Shown piece by piece: positions 33,486 to 41,553 of a DNA stretch of 64,000 nucleotides. Each line of letters opens with the position of its first letter. Position 1 is the stretch's first letter. The position numbers and the translations under genes were made by a program. The stretch comes from an uncultured Oscillospiraceae bacterium. Lineage in GTDB: Bacteria; Bacillota; Clostridia; Oscillospirales; Oscillospiraceae. The notes below the pieces were generated by a model that worked only from the letters and a program-made list of their open reading frames with translations, was not told where the DNA came from and made no database searches. The stretch is from NCBI GenBank assembly GCA_910579485.1, contig CAJTVO010000001.1, positions 14,892-78,891 of the forward strand, written 5' to 3'.

Positions 33486-34001
33486 TTACCTCCCCCATAG
33501 CTCCGTACTTATTTGGTCCAGCTCCCTATTGAGTGCCTCGTGTCTGTCGCAGTATTCATCCTTGTCGATTTCGCCGGTACGCTGCATAGAGCGCACAATT
33601 CTCATTTCCTCTGGAATCTGTCGATACCTCATTCGTAGCTTGTCTTGCCTTGTGGCTTTTGCCTGAAGTTCGTCTTGCCATTTCGCCCACAGCGGGGTCG
33701 TGAACTCTTTCCATTCTACCGGAGGCAGATCCACCGTCGGGTAGTCCCTGGTCTTATCATCGACATTCAGTGGCGGGTGTTCCTTCAGGATAAAGTATAT
33801 CTCATACAGGTTCATATCCGCCTCTGTCTCAAATTCGGCGTACTCAATTTTGGTCACAAGCTCAATGGAGATCGTACGGTGCATCGGTTTCTGGAACAGG
33901 TGCCCTCGGATTCGATTCTGGAGAGGCTACTTTGTCCGGCCTATGTAGATCAGGTCGTTCCCATACCAGATTCTGTATACCAGGAAGCCTTGAATCTTCA
34001 T
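33486..34001 (-). pseudogene. GIY-YIG endonuclease broken by an amber codon
   Basis: The frame starts at ATG 34001: FLVYRIWYGNDLIYIGRTK, then TAG (33927-33929), then PLQNRIRGHLFQKPMHRTIS and on for 147 more codons. The joined product has the GIY-YIG core (variant, with the second half LIYIG) and the catalytic Arg in NRIRGH. The stop falls where a Gln is common in this family (TKQPL). Without readthrough only 24 residues, or a 132-residue piece from an internal ATG, could be made. Confidence 0.8.
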
Positions 34002-34008
34002 TGGCAAC

Positions 34009-34242
34009 TCACTTCACGATCTGAAACCCTGCAAACCGTGCCAGTCCAGCGCTCCCATCCGGGCATTGGTGTGGCACGTCCATCTGGGCTTTGTGCAGCC
34101 ACGGGTTCCCAGCGAATAGCTGATTCTGCACGACCTTGCCGAGCAACTCCGGGAGTTGACTGCAAGGAACCTCTTGGGGTTGCCCTGATGTCAACATAGC
34201 TCCGCAGATCGGGCACTTGTAGACCGCCCTATACAAACTCAT
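34009..34242 (-). CDS. Small zinc-ribbon phage protein
   Basis: 77 residues starting MSLYRAVYKCPICGAML; the CxxC is at the N-terminus, with a second site CSQL...HQCPDG. ATG follows AAGGAGGATGACGA. Function unknown. Confidence 0.75.
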   Translation of the reverse strand: MSLYRAVYKCPICGAMLTSGQPQEVPCSQLPELLGKVVQNQLFAGNPWLHKAQMDVPHQCPDGSAGLARFAGFQIVK

Positions 34243-34245
34243 TCG

Positions 34246-34437
34246 TCATCCTCCTTCAGCTTCAGTTAGACGTAGGAAAACCGCTTTCCCTGGTTCTCCA
34301 CATGGGCAGTTGTATAAAATCGTTTGTAGGACAAAAAGTCCTTTCTGTCCTTTCCCGGTGTCGACCAGTTCAACATCAACGCTGAGCTTCGACCATCACC
34401 TCTCACAAAGATATATCGCTTTGCATTTGGTTTTCAT
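34246..34437 (-). pseudogene. Small zinc-ribbon gene with in-frame UGA
   Basis: The frame opens MKTKCKAIYLCER, then TGA (34396-34398), then WSKLSVDVELVDTGKGQKGL and ends CPCGEPGKAVFLRL to TGA at 34246. With Cys at the stop the protein would read LCERC plus a later CPC, a standard zinc ribbon of 63 residues. The TGA is thus either a Cys (or Trp) nonsense mutation or, less likely, a selenocysteine codon in a CxxU motif. The ATG lies 7 bases after the upstream stop. Confidence 0.6.
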
Positions 34438-34444
34438 CAACAGC

Positions 34445-34654
34445 TCACCCCGCCATCTTACCAGTGCCATGAAAGCTCATGGCGATGCCGTCTGATGTCT
34501 GAAGCACAATATCGCACAGAGTCCCTTGCAAGATAGCGTTGCAAACCATTTCGTAGAACGTGCGAATAAGCATTTCATACTCCGTGCCCATGTGTTGCTC
34601 CACATTTCCTGCGGTTATCTTTAGTACCCGGTACATTTTCCTCTTTCTGAACAT
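34445..34654 (-). CDS. Small phage protein
   Basis: 69 residues, start after AAGGAGGAGCC. N-terminal FRKRKMYRVLKITAGNVEQH, then a hydrophobic middle. Its start lies inside the end of the PP-loop gene (34-base overlap). Function unknown. Confidence 0.7.
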   Translation of the reverse strand: MFRKRKMYRVLKITAGNVEQHMGTEYEMLIRTFYEMVCNAILQGTLCDIVLQTSDGIAMSFHGTGKMAG

Positions 34655-35358
34655 GGCTCCTCCTTGTCGAATCTTTCCCTTAGCTGGAACACGCTTTTGC
34701 CTGCCCCTTTCATTGGACGCTCAGTTTTTTGCTGGATATCCTCAAGCCTAGCCCAATACTCTGGGAGTAGCCTCCGCATATTCCGCAACTCCCGGAGATT
34801 CTTATTGGCGCAGCACCAGCAGGACACCCGATCAAGCACGTCGTAGAGCCGGACGGTCCCGGCTCCGGCATCTTCCTCCCAGGTGTACCCACGCTCGTAG
34901 CAGTACCTCAAGCAATCCGCCTCGGCCATGTCCCATGTGTCAAGAGGGAACGCCTTGGAGCCCTTCCGCTCCTTTTCAAGTCTTCGGACCTCGTCGGCGG
35001 CAATCCCGACGTACTCAATAGCACCCTTACAGTACCGCTCAATCACCGAGAGCTTGTCCCTGGTTCCCCATCTACACCGGCCACCGCACCAAGAATACCC
35101 GTTGTGCGGCCCGTTCGGCCCGTTCACCGGCTTATCGAACATCTTCCACTCGAAGTCGTAGCCAGGATGGAGCTCCGTATAGAGGACACCCTTTTCCTTC
35201 AGGATCGGCACCAGCCTGTCCCTGATGTCATAGATGGCCTGGAACTCCATCCCGGTATCGTAGAATACTACCTCATCCAGCGGCCAGCCTTCTTCCAGGA
35301 GCCGCAGGAGCATGGCGAGACTGTCCTTCCCGAAACTTACGCTTGCAATTCTTTTCAC
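34621..35358 (-). CDS. PP-loop ATPase, PAPS-reductase-like (copy 1)
   Basis: 245 residues. The PP-loop SVSFGKDSLAML is at the N-terminus and YDTGMEF/FYDTG follows, as in adenosine phosphosulfate reductase-type enzymes that adenylate substrates. RVSCWCCANKNL and CSERGKC are Cys clusters that could hold a cofactor. I take GTG 35358 as start because homologues begin at KRIASVSFGKD; no clear ribosome site is present. One of three such enzymes in the prophage; the substrate is unknown. Confidence 0.8.
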   Translation of the reverse strand: MKRIASVSFGKDSLAMLLRLLEEGWPLDEVVFYDTGMEFQAIYDIRDRLVPILKEKGVLYTELHPGYDFEWKMFDKPVNGPNGPHNGYSWCGGRCRWGTRDKLSVIERYCKGAIEYVGIAADEVRRLEKERKGSKAFPLDTWDMAEADCLRYCYERGYTWEEDAGAGTVRLYDVLDRVSCWCCANKNLRELRNMRRLLPEYWARLEDIQQKTERPMKGAGKSVFQLRERFDKEEPCSERGKCTGY

Positions 35359-35367
35359 ACCGACCAC

Positions 35368-35513
35368 AAACCATTCCGGCTGCGGTCAACGGCTTAATCC
35401 TCCCAAGCTACTTACCATGTAACCCGACGGGTCCGTTCGGCTTTCACGCTGTAACAAGCAGTTTTACACCAGACTTTTCAATCCTCTGGAAACCCGGTCT
35501 ACCGGGCTTGGTG
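35368..35513 (-). other. Structured non-coding gap in a dense operon
   Basis: About 146 bases with no gene, where neighbours otherwise overlap. On the minus strand there is an AAGCCCGGT/ACCGGGTTT hairpin, a long GC-rich stretch and GGGAGGATTAAGCCG. I recognise no known RNA family. It lies directly before the PP-loop gene, so it could be a regulatory leader or the remnant of a lost gene. Confidence 0.4.
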
Positions 35514-36233
35514 TTATCTCCTTTCTCCGTTTTCTCTGTCGAGGAAGACGATTGTATCCGCCCGACACATCGCCACAGTCCCGTCATTGCTTTCGATTAT
35601 TCCGATGGAGAAATTCCCAGGACCCTCCTCGCAAAAGTCCTCATAGTCGGAGCCCCAGCCGTGGAACCTGCCCACAACATCGTGGCGCTCACCTTTGTAC
35701 CAGTAGGTGCCCTTGCAAGGACGGAGCGCCTCGGTTGGATGAGGATTGCGCTCCACCACCACACAACGCTGATTTGTAACCGCCTCGGCCAGCTTTATCA
35801 TCTGCTCCTCGGTGAGTCTCCCCAAGTCCATATGTACTTCGGTGCAATCTGCCAGTTGGATGCTCGGATCTTCCAGCCACGTCTTAAAGCTCTCGACCTG
35901 GCCCACCAGCTTCTGCGCATTGCCACAGAAGCAGATTGCCCGGTCATCCACATAGCACAGTGCCGGGGGCTTTTCAGCCAAAACGCCATCTACGACGATC
36001 TGGTTCTCGGCGAGGTAGTCCTTGACAGCCTCCATACCCTCGCTACTGGCGCACCTGGTAGACACTATAACCACCATGTACCCGTGCGCCCGCAGGCAGT
36101 CGATGGCCTCAATGATTCCAGGTACAACGGGATCCGGGATGACGCTGGCTCCCTGCCATCCACTCTTGTAAGAGTGAATAACCCCGTCAAAATCGAACAC
36201 CACAGTTGGTCTATATTCTTTCTTATCGTTCAT
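35514..36233 (-). CDS. HAD-superfamily hydrolase with extra C-terminal domain
   Basis: 239 residues. VVFDFDGVIHSYKSGW (about 10-25), VVIVSTRC and CYVDDRAICF are the HAD motifs, with the nucleophile Asp in DFDG. Residues 140-239 form another domain (QRCVVVERNPHPTEALRPCK, DTIVFLDRENGERR). It could dephosphorylate a nucleotide or end group. Second HAD protein in the prophage. Confidence 0.85.
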   Translation of the reverse strand: MNDKKEYRPTVVFDFDGVIHSYKSGWQGASVIPDPVVPGIIEAIDCLRAHGYMVVIVSTRCASSEGMEAVKDYLAENQIVVDGVLAEKPPALCYVDDRAICFCGNAQKLVGQVESFKTWLEDPSIQLADCTEVHMDLGRLTEEQMIKLAEAVTNQRCVVVERNPHPTEALRPCKGTYWYKGERHDVVGRFHGWGSDYEDFCEEGPGNFSIGIIESNDGTVAMCRADTIVFLDRENGERR

Positions 36234-36257
36234 GGTTGACCCCCTCGTTTTTCCACA

Positions 36258-36476
36258 TTAGTCATTCTCTGGTTCCAGCCCAAGTTTCCCGAAGATTTCA
36301 TCCTCCGTGTCACCCTGCCGTTCCCAGGAGATATTGATGTGACCACACACCGAGCATTGGCTGACAGTCACAGTTACGTTCCAATGGATATCTTTGTCCT
36401 CCATCAGACACGGTAGTAGCTCATTTATCCCGTCTGGCTTAATTGTGATGCCTCCCGGATGCCTGCACCTTTTCAC
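36258..36476 (-). CDS. Small phage protein with a zinc ribbon
   Basis: 72 residues from a GTG overlapping the upstream stop (GTGA). SQCSVCGHINISWERQG is a CxxC ribbon, with another Cys near the start (KRCRHPGG). Unassigned. Confidence 0.75.
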   Translation of the reverse strand: MKRCRHPGGITIKPDGINELLPCLMEDKDIHWNVTVTVSQCSVCGHINISWERQGDTEDEIFGKLGLEPEND

Positions 36477-36745
36477 GAAGGGTACACCCCCGTACCGTTA
36501 CAGGCAGGACACTGGCAGTCCTCCATCTGACCGGCGGCGTCCGGTTTTCTGATGGTCCCTTCACCTCCACAGGTCTTGCAGAGGTAGTCTTTGACGGCGT
36601 CGTTCAAAGTCTTGATTGCCCGGTCTACGTTCGCAAGCTCGGCGTCGATCTCCGCAATCTTCCGATCCGCTTCAGCTCTGATCTGCTGCTTCTGTCCATT
36701 CAGGCTGACCCTCTTGCGGTTCAGGGCTCCGATAACATCAGCCAT
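36473..36745 (-). CDS. Coiled-coil plus DnaJ-type zinc finger protein
   Basis: 90 residues. Residues 8-50 are a charged helix (KQQIRAEADRKIAEIDAELA). CKTCGGEGT and CPACNGTG are CxxCxGxG repeats as in the DnaJ cysteine-rich domain. May act as a small protein-binding adapter; its partner is unknown. Confidence 0.8.
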   Translation of the reverse strand: MADVIGALNRKRVSLNGQKQQIRAEADRKIAEIDAELANVDRAIKTLNDAVKDYLCKTCGGEGTIRKPDAAGQMEDCQCPACNGTGVYPS

Positions 36746-36974
36746 TTTTCATCCTCTCTCGCCCGTGTATGGCGTCAATCACAGCAATGGTATTCTCTCG
36801 ACCAGCAAGCGGCCTGTCCAAGCCGTTGCGCTCGTGCCAAGTCTCGGCGCATTTCGGGCAGTACAGAGCGCTTCCGTAACTGTCCCATCCATGGACAACC
36901 ACGGTGCAGAGAACATTCCCGGTGCAGTACCTGAAGTACCTGGTCGCCCCGCAGTTGCTACACTGTATTTGCAC
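36738..36974 (-). CDS. Zinc-ribbon phage protein
   Basis: 78 residues; GTG 36974 has GGAGG 8 bases upstream. IQCSNCGATRYFRYC and YCPKCAETW make a four-Cys zinc ribbon. It overlaps the start of the following gene and the end of the HNH gene. Confidence 0.75.
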   Translation of the reverse strand: MQIQCSNCGATRYFRYCTGNVLCTVVVHGWDSYGSALYCPKCAETWHERNGLDRPLAGRENTIAVIDAIHGRERMKNG

Positions 36975-37512
36975 GTTTCTCACCTCCCGCTACATGGCAA
37001 CGCCTGCCATCTTCGTACCGGTAATCATGCCCGTCGAGCCGGAAAGGGTCTTTCACCATGCCGTGGCACCGAGCCCATATCGAATTTTGGCTGATGAAGT
37101 TCTTCTTCGCCGCCTCCCTGCCGGATGCGTAGATGGCGACAACATTTCCCTTCTGGTCGATTTTCATTACAGCCTTCCTGCGGCTCCGGCAGGACAGCCT
37201 CCCACACTCGCTCTGGGGCACAAACACCAAGTTTTCTTTCGCGCAATCCAGCTTCTGCCCGTTCCGGTGGATGATAGCGTATCCAGGGCGCCGACCGCCC
37301 AAGAAGGCATCGGCCATCAACCAAACCAGCGGGATCTCAATCGGTTTGTTCTCCAGAGATCTCATTTTCACCATGGCCCTGGATCTTCCGCCGCCCAGGT
37401 ATGGTTTCAACGTGTACCACTCGCCGTTGCTGAGCTGCTTCTGGACACACGCCTCTTCGTTGATCCGGTAGAGCCTCCGGTATCCGTTGATTTCTTTCCA
37501 TGTCACCGACAT
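36958..37512 (-). CDS. NUMOD4-HNH-NUMOD1 homing-endonuclease-like protein
   Basis: 184 residues. WKEINGYRRLYRINEE (5-20) is the NUMOD4 motif, AIIHRNGQKLDCAKENLVFV (about 80-100) a divergent HNH core, and VVAIYASGREAAKKNFISQN (about 126-145) the NUMOD1 DNA-binding motif. This is the layout of free-standing homing endonucleases in phages. The first HNH His appears as IIH. It may be selfish rather than useful to the phage. Confidence 0.8.
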   Translation of the reverse strand: MSVTWKEINGYRRLYRINEEACVQKQLSNGEWYTLKPYLGGGRSRAMVKMRSLENKPIEIPLVWLMADAFLGGRRPGYAIIHRNGQKLDCAKENLVFVPQSECGRLSCRSRRKAVMKIDQKGNVVAIYASGREAAKKNFISQNSIWARCHGMVKDPFRLDGHDYRYEDGRRCHVAGGEKRANTV

Positions 37513-37522
37513 CAGCCTCCCT

Positions 37523-37711
37523 TCAATCCCTCACCGGGAGCAGCGCAGACACTTCACCCCTGACGATCTCAACTCGCCCTTCCGTCACGATGGTGTAGGC
37601 GTGTGGGCCGTGCCGATTCAGGAACTCCAGAAGCGGCATCACCGCCTTGGTGAGCTCGTCGCAGAGCCTCCTATTCCTCTTCGCCGCTTTCAGCATTTCT
37701 GCCTTCTCCAT
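37523..37711 (-). CDS. Small helical phage protein
   Basis: 62 residues starting MEKAEMLKAAKRNRRLCDEL. ATG 37711 has GGGAG 8 bases upstream. Its start lies 40 bases inside the preceding gene. Function unknown. Confidence 0.7.
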   Translation of the reverse strand: MEKAEMLKAAKRNRRLCDELTKAVMPLLEFLNRHGPHAYTIVTEGRVEIVRGEVSALLPVRD

Positions 37712-38024
37712 CCTTTTCACTCCCTTCCTCAAACTTCTCGTTGCGGTAGTCAGCAGCTTCCTTCAGCAGCGCCATCATCTCATCCAGCCGGACGGATACC
37801 ATGAACGGCCTTCCGCCTCGCACAGAGATGGACACAACACCGTTCTCAAAGCTGGCCATCATCTTGCAGTTTGCGAGGTGCTGACTTCCAACACCAACGA
37901 CCTTCTTTTTCTTGACTGTGAAGTTCGTCATTTGGCACTTCGCCATCAACTCGACCCCGTCCTCCGGGTCCCCTATTGCAACCTTCGGGAGCCGCCGGAT
38001 TCCTTCAGCGATCTTCTCACGCAT
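37671..38024 (-). CDS. Phage protein of unknown function
   Basis: 117 residues. REKIAEGIRRLPKVAIGDPE, then a beta-rich centre (NFTVKKKKVVGVGSQHL) and an acidic tail. ATG 38024 follows GGAGGGAAAAGA. Confidence 0.75.
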   Translation of the reverse strand: MREKIAEGIRRLPKVAIGDPEDGVELMAKCQMTNFTVKKKKVVGVGSQHLANCKMMASFENGVVSISVRGGRPFMVSVRLDEMMALLKEAADYRNEKFEEGSEKDGEGRNAESGEEE

Positions 38025-38296
38025 TCTTTTCCCTCCAATCTTCTCTGCAATCGGGCCAGCTTTGCGGTCCGGTACTGGCAAACCTCGTCCTCGATTTCCA
38101 GTATGAGCTTCAACTGTTCGAGCATGATCTCCACATCGGCGATCTCATCAGCGATGGCGTCTCGGTTGTCCTTTCCCCGCCACATCTTACAGATTTCCTT
38201 CTGAAGCTCAGACATCTCCTCCAGGACCATCTTCGTCTGGGCCTCATTTCCCCACTTGGTGACGGCCCATTGGAGAATGTCTCTCTCGTGCATCAT
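37973..38296 (-). CDS. MazG-like nucleotide pyrophosphohydrolase
   Basis: 107 residues. MVLEEMSELQKEICKMWRGK followed by IADEIADVEIMLEQL reproduces the EExxE...ExxD motif of all-alpha NTP pyrophosphatases that bind magnesium. Phage MazG-like enzymes clean nucleotide pools or lower ppGpp. ATG 38296 follows AAGGAG. Confidence 0.85.
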   Translation of the reverse strand: MMHERDILQWAVTKWGNEAQTKMVLEEMSELQKEICKMWRGKDNRDAIADEIADVEIMLEQLKLILEIEDEVCQYRTAKLARLQRRLEGKECVRRSLKESGGSRRLQ

Positions 38297-38544
38297 ATCC
38301 TGGTACTCCTTTCCTTCCATTGCTTCCTGAGAGTGCTCATGCGGCAGATGACCTTCCTGCAATTCTGGCAGTAAGCCATGTCCCCGCCGGATTGCCCCTC
38401 CGCGTTGTCGTACATCTCCCCGTTTTCCTGCTCTTCCATGTTGAACCCGCAACGCCACGGAATGCGGTACAGGGTGGTCTTCGTAAAGATCCCCTCGGTG
38501 CTCCCGCAATGCGGGCAGCAGATGATCGGTTTCCGATTGCTCAT
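38293..38544 (-). CDS. Zinc-ribbon phage protein
   Basis: 83 residues, start after TAGGAGGTGCGGG. IICCPHCGSTEGIF and AYCQNCRKVIC give two CxxC pairs. The ATG of the MazG-like gene overlaps its stop. Confidence 0.8.
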   Translation of the reverse strand: MSNRKPIICCPHCGSTEGIFTKTTLYRIPWRCGFNMEEQENGEMYDNAEGQSGGDMAYCQNCRKVICRMSTLRKQWKERSTRI

Positions 38545-38554
38545 CCCGCACCTC

Positions 38555-38992
38555 CTACTTAGCATAGAAGCACCAGAAGGGCCGAATCGTGATAATGCAG
38601 CGCCTCCCGTTTTTGATCCGCTCCTGCTCAGCCCATCTGCTCCCGCCCGATTCTTGAAGCAGGAACCCGATATGGTGCGACCCATCCAGCTCCGCGTTCT
38701 CATCAAATGGCCTTGGTGCTTTTTCAATCCACTGCCGAACGACCGGGCCGATGATTTTCGGGTCGTAGTCGAATGGGTACTCAGACCAGCCGTCTGGCGG
38801 CACCTCGTCGTGTAGAGCCCAGCCGATGCAATAGCGGCCATCATCGGAGATTTGATACACACACTTCGCAGGTTTTTCTCTCCTCATGAAGCATTCATTC
38901 TGGTCGGAATATCTCATCGCAAACTCAATGGCCGCTTCAAGCTGCCGCATATCCCCGCTGATTTCAAGCACTTGATTCGATGAAAACATCAT
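38555..38992 (-). CDS. Phage protein of unknown function
   Basis: 145 residues: MRQLEAAIEFAMRYSDQ helix, then a beta-rich region with GRYCIGWALHDEVPPDGWSE and IKNGRRCIITIRPFWC. It may be a DUF found in other phages with the FDYDPKIIGPVVRQWIEK block. ATG overlaps the upstream stop. Confidence 0.75.
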   Translation of the reverse strand: MMFSSNQVLEISGDMRQLEAAIEFAMRYSDQNECFMRREKPAKCVYQISDDGRYCIGWALHDEVPPDGWSEYPFDYDPKIIGPVVRQWIEKAPRPFDENAELDGSHHIGFLLQESGGSRWAEQERIKNGRRCIITIRPFWCFYAK

Positions 38993-39183
38993 ACCCTATC
39001 GGCCTCCCTCAGCTTGCCGGACAGCATCCGGGTGGTCTTGATGCCGTGGTCGTAGAACTGGGGGAGGTATCGCTTTTCCATCGTCTGCCAGACAGCCATG
39101 GACCCCCGCCATGCGTTGTGGACCTCTCCCGCAAGGTGGGCGTTCCCATCCTTCCCAAAGGCATAAATCTCGGTGTAGCTCAC
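38989..39183 (-). CDS. Small phage protein
   Basis: 64 residues from a GTG after GGAGGGAGAGAA. IYAFGKDGNAHLAGEVHNAW and the pattern recall the protein at 45402, which starts IKKVYAIGTSGFTTYAIH. Function unknown. Confidence 0.75.
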   Translation of the reverse strand: MSYTEIYAFGKDGNAHLAGEVHNAWRGSMAVWQTMEKRYLPQFYDHGIKTTRMLSGKLREADRV

Positions 39184-39782
39184 TTCTCTCCCTCCGTTTC
39201 GTCCAGATAGGTCGCCTGAAGATCCGCGATGTGGGTCAGCACCGCCAACGGGAACTTCTCGAAGGCATTGCCCACCGAATAGCCCCCGCCCTTGAACTCG
39301 GTATCAGAGAATCCCATGTGCCAGCGGATGGCCATAGCCTCCTCACGGCTCAATTTCATGAAGCCGGAAATGATGTAGACCGACTTCTCGCCGTGGCCGT
39401 AGGGAAGCTGGTCATTTACGACGTAGAACGGATACTTCTCCCACTGGCCCTGCCCGTTCTTCCGGTTCCGCATTTCCACACCGTAGAAGTTGGCCTTGCA
39501 GATGTCGTGCAGGAGCCCGCAAATCGTGATCGTCTCCAGCTCTTCCGCCGTCGGGAAATACTCAACCGGAGCGCCCGGCTCCGTTTTTTCGGCCTTATAC
39601 AGCCGCAGGAGCCGCTCAAAAACATGGATGCTGTGTTCCACCAGCCCGCCGGGCCGGGCCAGATGGAAGCGGGTGCTGGCCGGGGCCTCGAAGAAGTCAG
39701 TGGACTCCAGCCACGCCAGGAGCTTGTCCGCCCCAAGCCGGGAAACATTCTGCCGGTAGATTTCCAAGAATTTGTCTTTCAT
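39180..39782 (-). CDS. HD-domain hydrolase
   Basis: 200 residues. HLARPGGLVEHSIHVFERLL and ICGLLHDICKANFYGVEMRN carry the H...HD motif, with RWHMGF and HIADLQATYLDE supplying the last His and Asp. The domain is typical of phosphohydrolases acting on nucleotides. This size and sequence pattern is common in Clostridial phages. Start after GAGGAGGAAAGCGAA. Confidence 0.85.
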   Translation of the reverse strand: MKDKFLEIYRQNVSRLGADKLLAWLESTDFFEAPASTRFHLARPGGLVEHSIHVFERLLRLYKAEKTEPGAPVEYFPTAEELETITICGLLHDICKANFYGVEMRNRKNGQGQWEKYPFYVVNDQLPYGHGEKSVYIISGFMKLSREEAMAIRWHMGFSDTEFKGGGYSVGNAFEKFPLAVLTHIADLQATYLDETEGEK

Positions 39783-39795
39783 TTCGCTTTCCTCC

Positions 39796-39948
39796 TCAGT
39801 GATTCGTCACCACCCAGGACGCCAAAAACAGCACCCCAGATGTCGCAAACAAGGCTACAAAGCCCTTCTGCCTGTCCTTGCCGTCGGCGATTGCGCCAAG
39901 AGCCGAGATAGCGCATACCGCCAACAGCAAAATTCTAAAGCCCAACAC
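39796..39948 (-). CDS. Small membrane protein, 50 residues
   Basis: GTG 39948 follows GGGAGGAATAGTC. Two hydrophobic segments (GFRILLLAVCAISALGAIA and FVALFATSGVLFLASWVV) are joined by a short DGKDRQKG loop, so it is a two-pass hairpin with a positive-inside loop. Role unknown; not near the lysis genes. Confidence 0.75.
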   Translation of the reverse strand: MLGFRILLLAVCAISALGAIADGKDRQKGFVALFATSGVLFLASWVVTNH

Positions 39949-39950
39949 GA

Positions 39951-40895
39951 CTATTCCTCCCTTCTAAGTGTCGCCTTGGCGTAGCCTCCCAGAATGATTC
40001 GCTTTGCATCGTCTGCACTAAATTGGTACGCATCCTCGCCGGCGTCGAATTGGTCGAAGTAATCCTCGCTAAATAGGCTGATCTGCCGATCATCTGCGGC
40101 GGCGGTGCAATCTTTCTCGGCTCCGTATATGTACCAATCCATAACATCGTATTTGTTCTTCCACCTATCGAAGCTCCGCCCTTCCAGCATTCGCTCGAAC
40201 GCCCACAGGTACGCTTTCTCGAATTGCGGCCACCGCTTGAACTCGGCGGCAATCTTCTCGGATGATGCCAGAGGGCATCCTACGCACCCAATTCTGGTCA
40301 TTCCCTCGTCATACAGCCGACAGTACGGGATCTTCTCAGCCCGGATGAAATCCCACACCTGCTCGTCTGTCCAGTTGACGATTGGATGGAAGAAGTTCAC
40401 GCCTTTGTCCGCTTGGCAGGTTTCGTACTTTGACCGGCTTTTCCGGCGGGGGCTTTCAGCCTTTCGGACTCCGGTTACAGTAACGATCCCGTCTCCTCTC
40501 CCGCACACGTTCCGCTCTTTGAACTCTTGGCAACAGTACCGGCATATCCGAGTCGGTGGGAAGCCCTTCTTAATGATGAGTTGATACATCGAAATGCGGG
40601 GGGACTCCACAATCACATCCTTGTGCTCCGCCTTGATGAACTCCAACAGCTCCAGCGGGTCGACTGAAGTTTTACTGAACCGGGCCGTGTACGGAACTCT
40701 CGCCATGTCGAGCAAGCGTTTTATCACCACGCTGTCTTTCCCACCAGAAAACCGGAGGCAAATGTGACTGTGTTCCGCAATCGCCCGGATTTCCTTAATC
40801 GCCCTGTGGACAAAGTCCTCTGTCCCAAACAGCGTGTGCTCCACGAGAGAGCTACCCTCATAGGCCGACGCTCTGTTCTCCACTGCTGGTTTCAT
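39951..40895 (-). CDS. PP-loop ATPase, PAPS-reductase/DndC-like (copy 2)
   Basis: 314 residues. CLRFSGGKDSVVIKRL is the PP-loop. ICRYCCQEFKERN and RIGCVGCPLAS supply two Cys pairs, and VNWTDEQVWDFI is a block shared with PAPS reductases and DndC-type DNA phosphorothioation enzymes. It probably activates a substrate by adenylation and may bind an iron-sulfur cluster. Without DndD/E-like neighbours, a phosphorothioation role is only a possibility. Confidence 0.85.
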   Translation of the reverse strand: MKPAVENRASAYEGSSLVEHTLFGTEDFVHRAIKEIRAIAEHSHICLRFSGGKDSVVIKRLLDMARVPYTARFSKTSVDPLELLEFIKAEHKDVIVESPRISMYQLIIKKGFPPTRICRYCCQEFKERNVCGRGDGIVTVTGVRKAESPRRKSRSKYETCQADKGVNFFHPIVNWTDEQVWDFIRAEKIPYCRLYDEGMTRIGCVGCPLASSEKIAAEFKRWPQFEKAYLWAFERMLEGRSFDRWKNKYDVMDWYIYGAEKDCTAAADDRQISLFSEDYFDQFDAGEDAYQFSADDAKRIILGGYAKATLRREE

Positions 40896-41170
40896 TTTTG
40901 CCCCAACTCCCTCTGGGATGCGAAGTACCCTTTCAGTGCGTTATCCTCGATCATCTGGACAACCGACGCCGGCAGTTGGATAAGCATAGAATTGCAGGAA
41001 AACCGTTCGTCTTCGGGGTATGTGTCCAGCACGGCCGCAAATTTCTCGGCCATTTTGTCACCATCCATGTTTGCCGCAGGATCTACCGCCTCGAAAGCAT
41101 GGTAGATTCCGCTCTCGCACTTCTGGTAGGCATAATACAGTTCGACTTGATAGGGTCCGTGGTCGTTCAT
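40892..41170 (-). CDS. Phage protein of unknown function
   Basis: 92 residues: PYQVELYYAYQKCESGIYHA at the start and LPASVVQMIEDNALKGYF near the end. It overlaps both neighbours by 4 bases. Unassigned. Confidence 0.75.
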   Translation of the reverse strand: MNDHGPYQVELYYAYQKCESGIYHAFEAVDPAANMDGDKMAEKFAAVLDTYPEDERFSCNSMLIQLPASVVQMIEDNALKGYFASQRELGQK

Positions 41171-41544
41171 TCGACAGGCTCCTCCTTCCAGGCCGCAAGT
41201 GCGTCTCTACAATGAACCCTTGCGCCCCTCAAACACTCTATTGGTTTTACTGCATACAAGGGCGTGCTTCGCATCGAAGAAGTCATCAGACAGCTCTTGC
41301 AAAGGTTTTCTCCCGCTATTTCTCGCAACTCTTCATCCGTCTTTCCGCTGTAATACTCCCCGTTGGTGAGCCGCTTGGCGATATAGGCCACGCCACGGTC
41401 AACGTATATCTGAGACAGCTTGAGAGGCCAGCTCATGCACCATCCCTTGTGATACGTCTTCCCATTTACGATGAACCACTCGTGTTCCAGGAACTCGGCT
41501 ACGCTTACGACCTGCGTCCCTTTTTTGAATTTCCTCTTTCCCAT
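41167..41544 (-). CDS. Phage protein of unknown function
   Basis: 125 residues. VVSVAEFLEHEWFIVNGKTYHKGWCMSW is a block I have seen in phage proteins without assigned role; Cys residues in LCKSCLMTSS suggest metal binding. Start is MGKRKFKKG. Confidence 0.75.
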   Translation of the reverse strand: MGKRKFKKGTQVVSVAEFLEHEWFIVNGKTYHKGWCMSWPLKLSQIYVDRGVAYIAKRLTNGEYYSGKTDEELREIAGENLCKSCLMTSSMRSTPLYAVKPIECLRGARVHCRDALAAWKEEPVE

Positions 41545-41553
41545 AGCTGTCTC

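Noticed and set aside
33295..33498. Minus-strand 67-codon frame between the GIY-YIG pseudogene and the repressor
   Set aside because: It spans a hairpin terminator and regulatory dyads, and its protein looks like random translation.
13450..33929. Recoding of TAG to glutamine in the phage, suggested by three interrupted frames
   Set aside because: TAG ends several intact genes directly before the next ribosome site (13450, 21172, 24974, 27978, 29582), so it works as a normal stop. Point mutations explain the interrupted frames better.
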